Assembly (NCBI GenBank): GCA_029850535.1
Contig: JARCRU010000081.1
Location: forward strand, 1 to 36,593
Length of the DNA stretch: 36,593 bases
Direction: 5' to 3'
Source: Actinomycetota bacterium
Lineage (GTDB): Bacteria > Actinomycetota > Acidimicrobiia > Acidimicrobiales > RAAP-2
Shown here: positions 1 to 8,432 of the stretch, in pieces
How positions within the stretch are numbered: the stretch's first letter is position 1
Layout of the letters: the number at the start of each line of letters is the position of its first letter
The notes under the pieces: generated by a model
The model's input: the letters and a program-made list of their open reading frames with translations, nothing else
What the model was told of the DNA's origin: nothing
Databases searched by the model: none
Program-made: the position numbers and the translations under genes

Positions 1-2
1 CC

Positions 3-593
3 GCGGCCGTGCGGGCGATCAACGACTCGGGGGGATACGCCATTTGCTACGTCGATGCGGGAACCTGGGAGTCGTGGCGACCAGACGCATCCGATTTCGC
101 CGTGTCCCTGCGGGGTCGATCAAACGGGTGGCCGGGTGAACGCTGGCTCGATATCCGTCACCCGAAGGCACTACTGACGATCATGGCCCGTCGAGTCGCG
201 CGATGTGAACGTGCCGGATTCGCGGCAGTGGACTTTGACAACGTTGACGCCTACGCGAATAACACGGGGTTCAACATCACGGCCGGCGAACAGCTCTCGT
301 TCAACCGAGCACTGGCGGACCTGGCTCACCGTGATCATCTGGCGGTCGGACTCAAGAATGATGGGGACCAGGCCCGAGCGCTCGAGCCCTGGTTCGACTT
401 CGCGATCGATGAGCAGTGCGTTCAGTACCACTCGTGTGCGCAGCTCGCCGTGTTCGTGAACGCGCAGAAGCCCGTGTACGACGTGGAGTACACGGGCCGG
501 CCCGCTGCCTTTTGTCGATCCGCGCCGAAGGGTATCGACGTCACCGCCAAGGCGCGGAGCTTGTTGGATCGACCATGGCGACCCTGTCGATGA
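3..593 (+). CDS. Endo-alpha-1,4-polygalactosaminidase-like protein (GH114), C-terminal part
   Basis: The reading frame is open from the window edge, so the N-terminus is missing and the GTG at 9 is not a credible start. The visible 196 residues match the GH114 fold, a TIM barrel that cleaves alpha-1,4-linked galactosamine polymers and is normally secreted. Family landmarks seen are ICYVDAGTWESWRPD near the start, NGWPGERWLDIR, a DFDNVDAYAN strand carrying a candidate catalytic Asp, GLKND, and FAIDEQC carrying a candidate catalytic Glu. The C-terminus ends soon after VYDVEYTG, as usual for the family. Family assignment is firm; the substrate is inferred from the family only. Any signal peptide would lie outside the window. 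Confidence 0.85.
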   Translation, partial: AAVRAINDSGGYAICYVDAGTWESWRPDASDFAVSLRGRSNGWPGERWLDIRHPKALLTIMARRVARCERAGFAAVDFDNVDAYANNTGFNITAGEQLSFNRALADLAHRDHLAVGLKNDGDQARALEPWFDFAIDEQCVQYHSCAQLAVFVNAQKPVYDVEYTGRPAAFCRSAPKGIDVTAKARSLLDRPWRPCR

Positions 594-775
594 CTATGAG
601 CACGACCGGCACCCGATGGGGACGTACCGTCGAGCCCGCCCGAGGCCGGTGACATGGTCCGACGGCGCTGATCGGGCGTTGACGCGACTCATGGCGAGAG
701 GCTGAGCACCGCACTTCGCGCAGGCTCACCACGTGTGCGACACTTACTCTCGAGAAGCCGTGAGAGGAAAGTTGG

Positions 776-1393
776 GTGGCGCAGGTGAGGAGACTGGAAG
801 TTCCTACGTTGCTGGGGCGCCGAGTACACCTGGAGCCCCTGGCCCTCTCGCACGTGGAGGACGCGCTGGACGCGGCACGTGAGGATCGGTCCACCTACGT
901 CTACGTCTCGGTGCCCAACGATATTGAGGGAATGACGGCGTACGTTGCGGGCCTGCTGAGCGAGCGCGACGACGGCGGTGCGATTCCCTTCGCGCAGATT
1001 GATGCGACCAGTGGTCGGGTAGTGGGGATGACGAGGTACATGACGATTCGATCGCGACCCGGAGGCACGCTCCCCTACGCGGTGGAGATCGGCGGCACGT
1101 GGCTCCGGGCGTCGGCGCAACGAACCGGCCTCAATACTGAAGCGAAGTATCTCTTGTTACACCACGCCTTCGAGGAGTGGCGGGTGGTCCGAGTTGACCT
1201 CAAGACCGATGACCGCAACGAGCGTTCGAAGGCGGCCATCGTTCGACTGGGGGCGACATTCGAAGGAGTACTTCGGCGCTGGCAGCCCTCAATGGTCGGC
1301 GGGGAGGAAGACCGCTATCGCGATACGGCCATGTTTTCGATGATTGATGACCAGTGGCCGTCCCGTCGAGGTCACCTCGAGTCGTTGCTGTAG
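776..1393 (+). CDS. GNAT acetyltransferase, RimJ/RimL type
   Basis: A 205-residue GNAT-family N-acetyltransferase of the RimJ/RimL-like branch. It opens with the typical LLGRRVHLEPL strand, followed by a central YAVEIGGTWL strand, NTEAKYLLLHHAFEEW (acetyl-CoA binding helix region) and RVDLKTDDRNERSKAAIVRLGATFEGVLRR, a well-known block in this branch. It probably transfers acetyl from acetyl-CoA to an amino group in the cytoplasm; the acceptor cannot be told. The GTG at 776 is preceded by GAGGAAA (763-769). A possible -10, TACTCT, lies at 745-750. It stands alone between GH114 and a VOC protein. Confidence 0.85.
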   Translation: MAQVRRLEVPTLLGRRVHLEPLALSHVEDALDAAREDRSTYVYVSVPNDIEGMTAYVAGLLSERDDGGAIPFAQIDATSGRVVGMTRYMTIRSRPGGTLPYAVEIGGTWLRASAQRTGLNTEAKYLLLHHAFEEWRVVRVDLKTDDRNERSKAAIVRLGATFEGVLRRWQPSMVGGEEDRYRDTAMFSMIDDQWPSRRGHLESLL

Positions 1394-1502
1394 AGAGCGC
1401 GTCTCTCGAAGAGCCTCGGTGCCGGTCATCTCGGACGATCTAACGGTGAACTCGTGCGCCCTTCGCTAGGGTGACGGAGTTGTACTTCTGGTGGGAGGCG
1501 CC

Positions 1503-1967
1503 ATGGAAATTAAGGAACTCGGTCACCTCGTTCTCTTCGTTCGCGACCTGTCCACGTCGGCGCACTTCTATCGCGACGTGCTAGGTTGGCGACCCATTCT
1601 CGATGAATCCACTCAGCGTGGATCGGTCGTGGCGGCGTTCAACGCACCGGGCGGGCGAACGCATCACGAATTATTGCTGATCGAGGTGGGTCCCTCGGCC
1701 GCCGTGTTGCCCACGGGTCGACGAGTGGGGATGTATCACTTCGGTCTCAAAATTGGAACCAGCGATGATGAATTACGCGACGCACTCGAAGTTTTGCGGG
1801 CCAATGACGTCGCCCTCGTGGGAGCGACCGATCACGGGATGACCCACAGCCTCTACATCGTCGACCCCGATGGCAACGAAATTGAGCTCTACGTTGACGT
1901 GCCCGGGGTCGATTGGGAGGACCCGTCGTGGTTCACTACGTCGTCGCCACGGCCACTTCATCTCTAG
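1503..1967 (+). CDS. VOC-family (glyoxalase/extradiol dioxygenase fold) protein
   Basis: A 154-residue two-module vicinal-oxygen-chelate protein. Module 1 starts with LGHLVLFVRDL and FYRDVLGW; module 2 has MYHFGLKIG and ends with LYIVDPDGNEIELYVD. The His of GHLV, a His in the second module and the Glu of NEIELY could form the usual metal site, so it may be a metal-dependent lyase, isomerase or dioxygenase; the substrate is unknown. I chose ATG 1503 over the in-frame GTG 1491 because GGGAGG (1493-1498) is correctly placed for the ATG. A -10-like TAGGGT at 1467-1472 suggests a transcript with a short leader. Confidence 0.85.
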   Translation: MEIKELGHLVLFVRDLSTSAHFYRDVLGWRPILDESTQRGSVVAAFNAPGGRTHHELLLIEVGPSAAVLPTGRRVGMYHFGLKIGTSDDELRDALEVLRANDVALVGATDHGMTHSLYIVDPDGNEIELYVDVPGVDWEDPSWFTTSSPRPLHL

Positions 1968-2007
1968 GCGGACTTCCGGCGCTCGATGATCGACGCGCGA
2001 TGAAGTC

Positions 2008-2274
2008 CTAGGAGAGAGCCGCCGAGTGGCTGCCTCGGCGCCCGTAGTACTTGCACGCGAGTCGAGGGCTGATGCCGAGGGACTCGCCGATCTGTCGCCA
2101 GTCAGCGCCGAGCGCCCGAGATACGCGAACGAAATCGACCAACTCTAGGTGTCGAATGTCGACCACGTTGTTGGCGCGCGCCATCGATTCGAGCATCCCA
2201 TTTCGCGACGCAACGCGAGAAACAATGTCGAGTGGGATACCCCTACTCCTGGTTACTAGTTCTGGTTCACCCAT
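2008..2274 (-). CDS. Small helix-turn-helix DNA-binding protein
   Basis: An 88-residue protein whose C-terminal half reads as a helix-turn-helix: a helix around LVDFVRVSRALG, then DWRQIGESLGIS and a recognition-like helix PRLACKYYGRR. The layout resembles sigma region 4 or small actinobacterial HTH proteins that follow a 'W..IG..LGIS' pattern. No ligand domain is visible. It is divergent from the DHA2 drug exporter at 2430 and shares its 155-base upstream region, so it could control the exporter; this is inference from position. The ATG is preceded by TAGCAT exactly 6 nt upstream, suggesting a leaderless mRNA. Confidence 0.7.
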   Translation of the reverse strand: MGEPELVTRSRGIPLDIVSRVASRNGMLESMARANNVVDIRHLELVDFVRVSRALGADWRQIGESLGISPRLACKYYGRRGSHSAALS

Positions 2275-2286
2275 GGAGTAATGCTA
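2275..2286 (-). promoter_or_regulatory. Leaderless-type -10 (TAGCAT-N6-ATG) for the small HTH gene
   Basis: On the minus strand TAGCAT (2286-2281) is followed by tactcc and the ATG at 2274. A weak -35-like CTGACA lies 19 bases upstream (2311-2306). There is no Shine-Dalgarno in the 6-nt gap. Confidence 0.55.
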
Positions 2287-2429
2287 CGCAACCCCGCGCA
2301 GTCCTTGTCAGGCATTAACCAAGAATCTTGTGTGAACTTTGTGAGTGCTCTCTTAATAGAGTCTCGGGGAATCGCTCGAGGTGAGGGAAGAACGGCGGAG
2401 GGATCGGACCTCTATCCTAGTTGAGGGGT

Positions 2430-3947
2430 ATGTCGATTCTTTCTCGAAACACGGGTCTTATGTCCACCAGCACCAAGGAGCGCCTCGAACCGGCGCTCGT
2501 CCGCGCGGCCATTGTCGTGGTCCTCGGAACCATCATGGCTATTCTCGACACCACCATTGTGGCCGTCGCGCTCCACCAGTTGAGTATTGATTTTCGTACG
2601 ACGGTGAGTACCATTCAGTGGGTCACCACGGGCTACCTCCTGTCGTTGGCCATCGTCATCCCGTTATCGGGCTGGGCCATTCACCGCCTGGGCGCCAAGC
2701 GGGTCTATATGATCTCACTGGCGCTCTTCGTGGGCGGGTCTATTCTGTGCGCTCTCGCCTGGTCGGCGACAAGCCTCATTGGCTTTCGTGTGCTCCAGGG
2801 ATTTGGTGGCGGGATGATCATGCCGGTCGGACAGGCGATCATGGCGCGCACCGCCGGTCCCCAACGGATGGGCAAGGTCATGGGAATCGTCGGTGTGCCC
2901 CAGTTGCTCGGGCCAATCCTCGGCCCGGTCATTGGTGGACTCATCGTGTCGAACATCTCGTGGCGGTGGATTTTTCTCGTCAACGTGCCCATTGGTCTGG
3001 TCGCCCTGTGGTTGTCACGCAGTTACCTCGCGCCCACGCCCGGAGACAATCAGCACCGCTTCGACTTCGTGGGCTTCGCGTTGTTGGCGCCGGGTCTCGC
3101 CCTCATTGTGTACGGTCTCTCCGAAGTGGGCGTGGTCGGTGGATTCCACGGCCCGTCGGTCTGGTTCGGCATCGTCGGGGGCCTCATCTTGTCCGCGGGC
3201 TTCGTGGCACGCTCGATGAAGGCGCGAGAACCACTCATCGACCTGCAACTCTTTCGGGACCGAAGTTTTTCGGTCGCCACGATCGGGATCTTTCTCACCG
3301 GTGCGACACTCTACGGAACGATGTTCCTCCTGCCCCTCTACTACCAGATAGATCGAGGTGACGCGGCCTGGAAGGCCGGGTTGATGATGGCACCTCAAGG
3401 GATCGGTGCGGCTATGGTGATGCGACTCGCCGGGTCCCTCGCCGACAAACACGGCCCGCGTTACGTGGCGTCCTTCGGAATGGCGGGATTGGCCCTGGGC
3501 ACGTTCTTCTACACGTTCGTGGGCTCGAACACGAGCTACTACTTCCTGGGTCTCGCACTCTTCGTGCGCGGCATTGGCCTAGGTTTTGGCATGATGCCGG
3601 TGGTGGCGGCGAGTTACCGGAATCTGACGCACGCCCAAGTGCCCAAAGCCACGTCGGCGACCAACATCTTTCGTCAGATTGGTGGCTCGCTCGGGGTCGC
3701 GGTCTTCGCCGTGGTGCTCGATACTCAGATTGCCCAGCGCGTCGGGACCTCGGCCGCCGCGGCCATTCAAAACGGTGTGGCGCGAGCGACACCGACGCAA
3801 CTTCAACAGATCGCTCACGCTTTCGGGCATTCGTTCTGGTGGTCGTTTGGCACGTGCGTGCTGGGAATTGTCCCCGCGCTCTTCTTGCCGCGTACATCAA
3901 TCGCGAAACAACGCGACGCCCTGACGGAGTCTCTCGTTCTGGAGTGA
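2430..3947 (+). CDS. MFS multidrug exporter, DHA2 (EmrB/QacA) family
   Basis: A 14-TM proton-driven drug efflux pump of about 505 residues. The first membrane segment carries the DHA2 hallmark AILDTTIVAVAL; later come IQWVTTGYLLSLA, the loop motif GAKRVYMISL, the motif C-like GPILGPVIGGLI in TM5, WRWIFLVNVPIG, and the second half beginning at RSFSVATIGIF. The start is uncertain: TTG 2421, ATG 2430 and ATG 2460 are in frame. The GAGGGG before 2430 is too close to act as a normal ribosome site, while TATCCT (2413-2418) would suit a nearly leaderless start. It is divergent from the small HTH gene. The substrate is unknown. Confidence 0.9.
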   Translation: MSILSRNTGLMSTSTKERLEPALVRAAIVVVLGTIMAILDTTIVAVALHQLSIDFRTTVSTIQWVTTGYLLSLAIVIPLSGWAIHRLGAKRVYMISLALFVGGSILCALAWSATSLIGFRVLQGFGGGMIMPVGQAIMARTAGPQRMGKVMGIVGVPQLLGPILGPVIGGLIVSNISWRWIFLVNVPIGLVALWLSRSYLAPTPGDNQHRFDFVGFALLAPGLALIVYGLSEVGVVGGFHGPSVWFGIVGGLILSAGFVARSMKAREPLIDLQLFRDRSFSVATIGIFLTGATLYGTMFLLPLYYQIDRGDAAWKAGLMMAPQGIGAAMVMRLAGSLADKHGPRYVASFGMAGLALGTFFYTFVGSNTSYYFLGLALFVRGIGLGFGMMPVVAASYRNLTHAQVPKATSATNIFRQIGGSLGVAVFAVVLDTQIAQRVGTSAAAAIQNGVARATPTQLQQIAHAFGHSFWWSFGTCVLGIVPALFLPRTSIAKQRDALTESLVLE

Positions 3948-4075
3948 TGGGCATGCACCAACGAGCCTGCCGTGATCGTCGACTCGTGGGTGGTGGCGCC
4001 ACTGCGCCGAGGCGCTGGTGCCGGGCGTCGCGCGCAGTTGGAAGAGACCACTTGTTCCCGCTAGGGCGCGTCTGG

Positions 4076-4087
4076 CACGATGGAACT
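4076..4087 (+). promoter_or_regulatory. Possible leaderless -10 (CACGAT-N6-GTG)
   Basis: CACGAT (4076-4081) is followed by ggaact and GTG 4088. It lacks the first T of the TAnnnT pattern but has the same 6-nt gap as stronger cases in this window. Confidence 0.3.
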
Positions 4088-4396
4088 GTGAGCGTCGTCA
4101 CTATCTTTCGCAGTCGTGTGCGCGAAGGGGCCGAGGCCGCCTACGGCCAAGTCGCCGATGAGATGAGCTCGCTGGCACGGACGATGGAGGGCTTCATCGA
4201 TGAGAAGTTCTATCTCTCCCGTGAAGGAGAGCGCGTCACCATTGTGCGATTTCGCGATGTCGACAGCCAGCGGGCGTGGAGCCAGCATCCGCTGCACCTG
4301 GCCGCACAGCAACGTGGGCGAGACGAGTTCTACGTGTGGTACGACATTTCGGTATGCGACGAGTCCTACTCGCGCGTCTTTCGCGCCGCGGATTAG
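4088..4396 (+). CDS. Antibiotic biosynthesis monooxygenase (ABM) domain protein
   Basis: A 102-residue ferredoxin-like alpha+beta protein of the ABM family: VTIFRSRVREGAEAAYGQVADEM, GFIDEKFY, ERVTIVRFRD, RAWSQHPLHLAAQQRGRDEFYVWYDISVC. Such dimeric proteins oxidise small aromatic compounds without cofactors or bind haem, but many members have no known reaction. The open frame extends upstream to 3839, but homology begins at GTG 4088, and the upstream part runs through the 3' end of the exporter gene in another frame. It is followed 37 bases later by a methyltransferase in the same direction. Confidence 0.8.
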   Translation: MSVVTIFRSRVREGAEAAYGQVADEMSSLARTMEGFIDEKFYLSREGERVTIVRFRDVDSQRAWSQHPLHLAAQQRGRDEFYVWYDISVCDESYSRVFRAAD

Positions 4397-4421
4397 TCGC
4401 GTCCGTACTCGAGCCCAGGGT

Positions 4422-4433
4422 GACGATGGCAAG
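4422..4433 (+). promoter_or_regulatory. Possible leaderless -10 (GACGAT-N6-ATG)
   Basis: GACGAT (4422-4427) is followed by ggcaag and ATG 4434. If transcription starts near 4434, the GGGGAGG at 4441-4447 would sit in a short leader for the alternative GTG at 4452. Confidence 0.3.
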
Positions 4434-5195
4434 ATGAGTTGGGGAGGCGATGTGGCCAACAAGGACGAACTAGCGACTCACGGTTTCACCCAGGGTGATT
4501 GCTACAACGCGGGGCGACCCGGCTATCCCGAAGAAGCCATTGGACACTTCGTACGAATCTTTCGTCTCGATGCGCGCTCGCACGCGCTCGACCTGGGCGC
4601 GGGGACGGGGATCTTCACCCGTCAACTCCTCGCACACGTGGGGCGTGTGACGGCCGTGGAGCCCTCGGCGTCGATGCGCGCCACCTTCGCGCAACAGACG
4701 CCCGGCGTGGCGATTCTTGACGGTAGCGACGCGGCGATTCCGCTCGAGGAAGGAACGATTGACGTGGTGTTCGCGGCGCAAGCCTTTCACTGGTTCGAGC
4801 CGACACGGGCCCTGGCGGAGATCCGTCGGGTCGTGGTACCCGGGGGTGGACTGGGACTGCTGTGGAACGAACGCGATACCAGCGTCGAGTGGATCCGCGA
4901 ACTCAACCGTGCGATGCTCTGGGACGAGCGCCGGCCCTACGACGCCAGTGTCGATTACGGTGCCCTCGTCGCTGCGGGGCCTTTCTCGCAGGTGGAGAAG
5001 TCCACGTACCGTCACGAGGACGTCTTGACGCACAACCAAATCCACCAGCGCGTGATGACCACGAGTTACATCACACTGATGGATGAGGCGCAACGAGAAG
5101 CCCTGTCGTTCGACGTACGCGCGGTACTTCATCCCTTGAGTGATCCGGTGGCGATGCCGTACTTGACGGACGTGTTGACCGCCGCGGCCCAGTAG
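4434..5195 (+). CDS. Class I SAM-dependent methyltransferase
   Basis: A 253-residue methyltransferase of the UbiE/Methyltransf_11 type. Motif I is HALDLGAGTGIFTRQL, motif II VTAVEPSASM ends in the acidic SAM-binding position, then DGSDAAIPLEEGTIDVVFAAQAFHWF (motif post-II/III, the FHWF being typical of this clade) and LAEIRRVVVPGGGLGLLWNERD. It probably acts in the cytoplasm on a small molecule, acceptor unknown. Two starts compete: ATG 4434, and GTG 4452 with a strong GGGGAGG 4 nt upstream; the product differs by six residues. The longer frame upstream to 4200 is out-of-frame overlap with the ABM gene and is not coding. Confidence 0.88.
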   Translation: MSWGGDVANKDELATHGFTQGDCYNAGRPGYPEEAIGHFVRIFRLDARSHALDLGAGTGIFTRQLLAHVGRVTAVEPSASMRATFAQQTPGVAILDGSDAAIPLEEGTIDVVFAAQAFHWFEPTRALAEIRRVVVPGGGLGLLWNERDTSVEWIRELNRAMLWDERRPYDASVDYGALVAAGPFSQVEKSTYRHEDVLTHNQIHQRVMTTSYITLMDEAQREALSFDVRAVLHPLSDPVAMPYLTDVLTAAAQ

Positions 5196-5409
5196 GACGG
5201 TCGAGTGGGAGGGTGCGCGATACTCCTCGGGTCGGTCACACCCGTCAGCGGGCGCGAGTGCGAATGATCGGCTGGGCGCGAAAGCAGGACTGAACGATAA
5301 TCGGGTCCGCGTCCCGAGGCGATCAGGTGCGTCTGGAGTCGTTCCCTCGTGTCCTGAGCGTGGGGACCGTTACGTGAAGGATTCCGTCGAATTCTACTCG
5401 GCCGTCTTC

Positions 5410-5421
5410 TAGCATCGTAGG
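5410..5421 (+). promoter_or_regulatory. Leaderless-type -10 (TAGCAT-N6-GTG)
   Basis: TAGCAT (5410-5415) is followed by cgtagg and GTG 5422. There is no ribosome site upstream. The 226 bases between the methyltransferase and this start hold no other gene that I can see. Confidence 0.6.
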
Positions 5422-6060
5422 GTGACCGACACGTTCGCCATGATTGCCACCCAACGCCGGGCCGTGGCTGACGTGCTGGAGTCGCTCAGTGCTGAGGAGT
5501 GGCGGACGCCGTCGCTCTGTGACCAGTGGCGCGTTCAGGAGTTGGCCGCGCACCTGACGATGCCCTTTCGCGTCAGTAATGCGAAATTCTTCCTTGGGGC
5601 GTTGGCTGCGGGGGGCAGCATCGCCAAAGTGATGGACAAGTACGCCAAGGCCCACTCCGGTGAAGCGCCCGAAAGACTCATTGCGTTCCTGCGCGACGGC
5701 GCCGAGAGCCGCTTCGTCCCCCCGACGTTCCCGGTGGCGGCGTCGCTGAACGAGATCGTGGTCCATGGATTCGACGTCGCCCTCCCGACGGGTCGTCACG
5801 TGGAGGTCCCCGATGACGTCGCACGTCGGGTCTTGGAGTATCTGGTCTCAACGAGGGCCGGCACGGTTCATACGAAGCGGCGACTGGCCCACGGCGTGCA
5901 CCTCGTCAGCACGGATTCGGACTGGACGTGGGGAGCTGGACCCGAAGTTCGCGGGACGAATTTCGGCTTGATCATGACGCTCGCGCGACGACCCCTTGGC
6001 TTTGATCACGTGAGTGGTGAAGGCGTGGAAGTGATCCGCCGTCGCCTAACGCAGGGTTAG
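5422..6060 (+). CDS. Mycothiol-dependent maleylpyruvate isomerase family protein (DinB-like)
   Basis: A 212-residue protein of the mycothiol-dependent isomerase/DinB superfamily. The N-terminal four-helix part shows the usual LSAEEWRTPSLCDQWRVQELAAHL, where His of AAHL is a metal ligand; a later Glu and His in NEIVVHGFDVA complete the expected triad. The C-terminal part (about 130-212) resembles the MDMPI_C domain, with SDWTWGAGPEVRGTNFGLIMTLARR. Members use mycothiol as a thiol cofactor or are orphan; mycothiol is limited to Actinomycetota, which supports the host call. The substrate is unknown. The transporter at 6112 follows after 51 bases. Confidence 0.82.
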   Translation: MTDTFAMIATQRRAVADVLESLSAEEWRTPSLCDQWRVQELAAHLTMPFRVSNAKFFLGALAAGGSIAKVMDKYAKAHSGEAPERLIAFLRDGAESRFVPPTFPVAASLNEIVVHGFDVALPTGRHVEVPDDVARRVLEYLVSTRAGTVHTKRRLAHGVHLVSTDSDWTWGAGPEVRGTNFGLIMTLARRPLGFDHVSGEGVEVIRRRLTQG

Positions 6061-6111
6061 CGAGCTCTCCATCGAACGGCCAGGAACCCAGGCGCGCGCC
6101 AGGGCGGATCA

Positions 6112-7152
6112 GTGAATTCGCTGCTCGCGTCCCTGTCGCATTCGTGGCAGCCATTCCTTCTCATCACAGGGTTGTTACTGATCGGACACGTGGCCGCGCG
6201 CGAGGGACTCTTCGAGTCGGTCGGCCATCTCGTGGCACGCACGCCGGGCAATGACGTCGCCCTCTTCGTGGTGACGATGCTCGCGGTGGCAGTGGTCACG
6301 GCGGTCCTAAATTTGGATACGTCCGTGGTGTTCATGACCCCGGTGGCGCTGCACGCCGCGCGCGCGCGTGGCGGCGACGAGACGGCGTTCGCCTTCGGTA
6401 CCATCTTGATGTCGAACGCGGCGTCGCTACTACTCCTGGGCTCGAATTTGACCAACATGTTGGTCTTCGCCTCGCATCCGGTACACGGGGCCATCTTCGC
6501 CGCCCACATGGTGCTGGCGTGGACCGCGTCGGTGACTCTCACCATCGTGATGGTGATCGGGTGGCGACGTCGCCAGTTGTTGCGGCCGTCGGCCGCCTCG
6601 ACCGAGCGTGTGACGTGGCACATCGGACCCGGTACCGTCGCCGTGGCCGCGGCGGTGGCATTGATGCTGCTCACCAGCCAACCTGCTCTCATCGTTTTCA
6701 TCATCGCGGCGGCCCTCGAGATGAAGGACCTGGTGGGGCGCCGGCGCGTGAAGTGGCGTGAGGTACTCGACGTCGCGAGTCCCTACGTGGTGGGGCCGCT
6801 GTTCGTGGTGGCGGTGTTGGTCGGGTGGCTCGGGCGTAACTGGCGGGCGGTGGGAGATCTCATCGCGCATTCCAACTCCCTGACCACGGCAGCCGTCGCG
6901 GCCGTCGTGTCGTTGGCGATCAACAACTTGCCCGCCGCGTCACTCTTCGCCGGTCAGCCCATTGCTCACCCCTACGCTCTCTTGGTCGGACTTAATCTCG
7001 GTCCGAACGCCTTCGTGACGGGCGCGATGTCCACCATGTTGTGGTTCCGACTCGTTCGCGCTCAGGGACTCTCGCCCACGGTGACGCGGTTCGCCATGGT
7101 GGGGGTGCCCGTCACGGTGGTTACTCTCTGCGCGGCCGCGCTCCTGACCTAG
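6112..7152 (+). CDS. ArsB/IT superfamily membrane transporter
   Basis: A polytopic membrane protein of 346 residues, about 10 predicted membrane segments, with ion-transporter superfamily repeats. The two re-entrant loop motifs are seen as VLNLDTSVVFMTPVAL and SNAASLLLLGSNLTNMLVF in the first half, and LAINNLPAASLFAG and GLNLGPNAFVTGAMSTMLWF in the second, as in ArsB arsenite antiporters. It is shorter than typical ArsB (about 430), lacking roughly the first two helices. No arsR, arsC or ATPase is nearby, so an arsenite role is not supported by context; an organic or inorganic anion exporter is equally possible. GTG 6112 has only a weak GGGCGGA upstream. Confidence 0.82.
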   Translation: MNSLLASLSHSWQPFLLITGLLLIGHVAAREGLFESVGHLVARTPGNDVALFVVTMLAVAVVTAVLNLDTSVVFMTPVALHAARARGGDETAFAFGTILMSNAASLLLLGSNLTNMLVFASHPVHGAIFAAHMVLAWTASVTLTIVMVIGWRRRQLLRPSAASTERVTWHIGPGTVAVAAAVALMLLTSQPALIVFIIAAALEMKDLVGRRRVKWREVLDVASPYVVGPLFVVAVLVGWLGRNWRAVGDLIAHSNSLTTAAVAAVVSLAINNLPAASLFAGQPIAHPYALLVGLNLGPNAFVTGAMSTMLWFRLVRAQGLSPTVTRFAMVGVPVTVVTLCAAALLT

Positions 7153-7344
7153 GCGCGCGGGGTTCGAGTAGGGGGTGAACCCGAGGAGGGGACTCGTCGT
7201 TGGACCACCGACGCCTCGCACGACGTGGCGAGTGACGTTGCGGGAACTCGACGCATTCGCCACCGGGCAGTGCAGAGTCCACCTCAAGCTCCATGTGGTC
7301 AGTCCGTCGCGGCGTCGCACGCGGGGGGACACGACGTCGAGTCC

Positions 7345-7356
7345 TACGCTGGTCCC
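7345..7356 (+). promoter_or_regulatory. Leaderless-type -10 (TACGCT-N6-GTG)
   Basis: TACGCT (7345-7350) is followed by ggtccc and GTG 7357. This decides the start of the hydrolase, because the open frame reaches back to 7225 without a convincing ribosome site. Confidence 0.6.
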
Positions 7357-8331
7357 GTGAGGCGTCGACGTCGGGCTCGAGGAGTACTGCGAACTTTGCT
7401 AGGTGGTCTCGCCCTAGGTTTCGTGGCGTCAACCACCATCATCGCCGCAGTGTACGACGCGGAGACCAGCCGACCCACTCCCGACCCTGCGGGGTTGCAT
7501 TTCGTTCGCACCGGGGCGTACCTCACGCGCTACGAGGCGTGGGGTCGAGCGTCACTCCATCCGGTCGTGCTGGTGCACGGGGCCTTCGAGTCCGCCGACT
7601 ACTGGGACCCCGTGGCGACACGACTATCGCGCACGGCACACGTTGAGGCGTACGACCTGGAGGGATACGGCTACAGCCAGCGCGTCGGCCCCTATGACGC
7701 CGCAACGCTCGCGACGCAACTGTACGAATTCTTGCGAGCACGCCATCTCACGCGTCCGGTCCTCGTGGGGCACTCATTGGGCGCGGGGGTCATTGCGAAT
7801 TTCGTCCTGAAGTATCCCCACCTGGCCGCGGGCATCGTTTTCCTCGATGGTGACGGGCTCTCGTTATCCATACCCGGCGCCCAGGTGGTGCAGTGGATCC
7901 CCACTATCTACGTCACCGCATTGTTTCGCTACGCGGTTCGCAACGATTCTCTCGTGTCAACGATCTTTCGTGCCGCGTGCGGACCGCGTTGTCCCGCGGT
8001 CACTCCCGCAGTGCTCACAATGGTTCAGCGTCCCTTTGAGGTCGCACGGGCGCAGGCGTCATTGCTGGCCTACGCGACGCAACCCATTGTGGGGGTGAGC
8101 GTCGCACAACTGCGCGCCGTGGGTCGTCTGCGGATTCCCGCACGAGTGATCTTTGGGGCCGATGACACTCAGTACTCCTCTTCGACTCCCCGGCTCACCG
8201 CGGAGCGCCTCGGTGCTCCCGCCCCCGAGATCATTCCCGGCGCGGGCCACCTGTCGTTGTGGTCGAGTCCGGGTCCCGTGGCGACGGCCATCGCTCGTCT
8301 CGTGAGGACTCTGTCGTCGTCGAGTTCTTGA
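7357..8331 (+). CDS. Alpha/beta-fold hydrolase with N-terminal membrane anchor
   Basis: A 324-residue serine hydrolase. Residues 2-6 are all Arg, followed by a hydrophobic segment (about 11-32), giving a positive-inside signal anchor or uncleaved signal peptide, so the enzyme probably faces the outside. The fold is clear: oxyanion strand VVLVHGAFESADYW (about 70-83), nucleophile elbow VGHSLGAG with Ser140, acid candidate in VIFGADDTQY, and catalytic His in GAGHLSLW. Substrate unknown; esterase or lipase-type chemistry is likely. Starting at GTG 7357 gives a clean signal anchor, whereas the longer frame adds an unlikely arginine-rich leader. Confidence 0.85.
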   Translation: MRRRRRARGVLRTLLGGLALGFVASTTIIAAVYDAETSRPTPDPAGLHFVRTGAYLTRYEAWGRASLHPVVLVHGAFESADYWDPVATRLSRTAHVEAYDLEGYGYSQRVGPYDAATLATQLYEFLRARHLTRPVLVGHSLGAGVIANFVLKYPHLAAGIVFLDGDGLSLSIPGAQVVQWIPTIYVTALFRYAVRNDSLVSTIFRAACGPRCPAVTPAVLTMVQRPFEVARAQASLLAYATQPIVGVSVAQLRAVGRLRIPARVIFGADDTQYSSSTPRLTAERLGAPAPEIIPGAGHLSLWSSPGPVATAIARLVRTLSSSSS

Positions 8332-8420
8332 GAGCCGGTGTCGAAGTCCATCATCACCTTGATACTTGGTGGTCACCGCAACCTCGGATCAGCTCTCACG
8401 GAGGGCGCCAGGATTGTTTG

Positions 8421-8432
8421 TAGCGTGGGGCC
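8421..8432 (+). promoter_or_regulatory. Leaderless-type -10 (TAGCGT-N6-ATG)
   Basis: TAGCGT (8421-8426) is followed by ggggcc and ATG 8433. Confidence 0.6.

Noticed and set aside
591..652. Short frame after the GH114 stop encoding about 20 residues.
   Set aside because: No ribosome site, no conserved feature, and Arg/Thr-rich composition expected from non-coding high-GC sequence.
1392..1406. AGAGA-gcgcg-TCTCT hairpin at the end of the first GNAT gene.
   Set aside because: Only 5 base pairs and no T-run; too weak to call a terminator.
5138..5162. GAGTGATCC followed by CGTAC inside the methyltransferase gene.
   Set aside because: The spacer is 10 rather than 15 bases and it lies within coding sequence on the wrong side of any start.
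6112..7152. Naming the transporter arsB.
   Set aside because: The fold fits, but no arsenic gene is nearby and the protein is about 80 residues short of ArsB.
7159..7182. GGGTTC and GAACCC complementary segments after the ArsB-like gene.
   Set aside because: Six-base stem with a long loop and no T-run; likely chance in GC-rich DNA.
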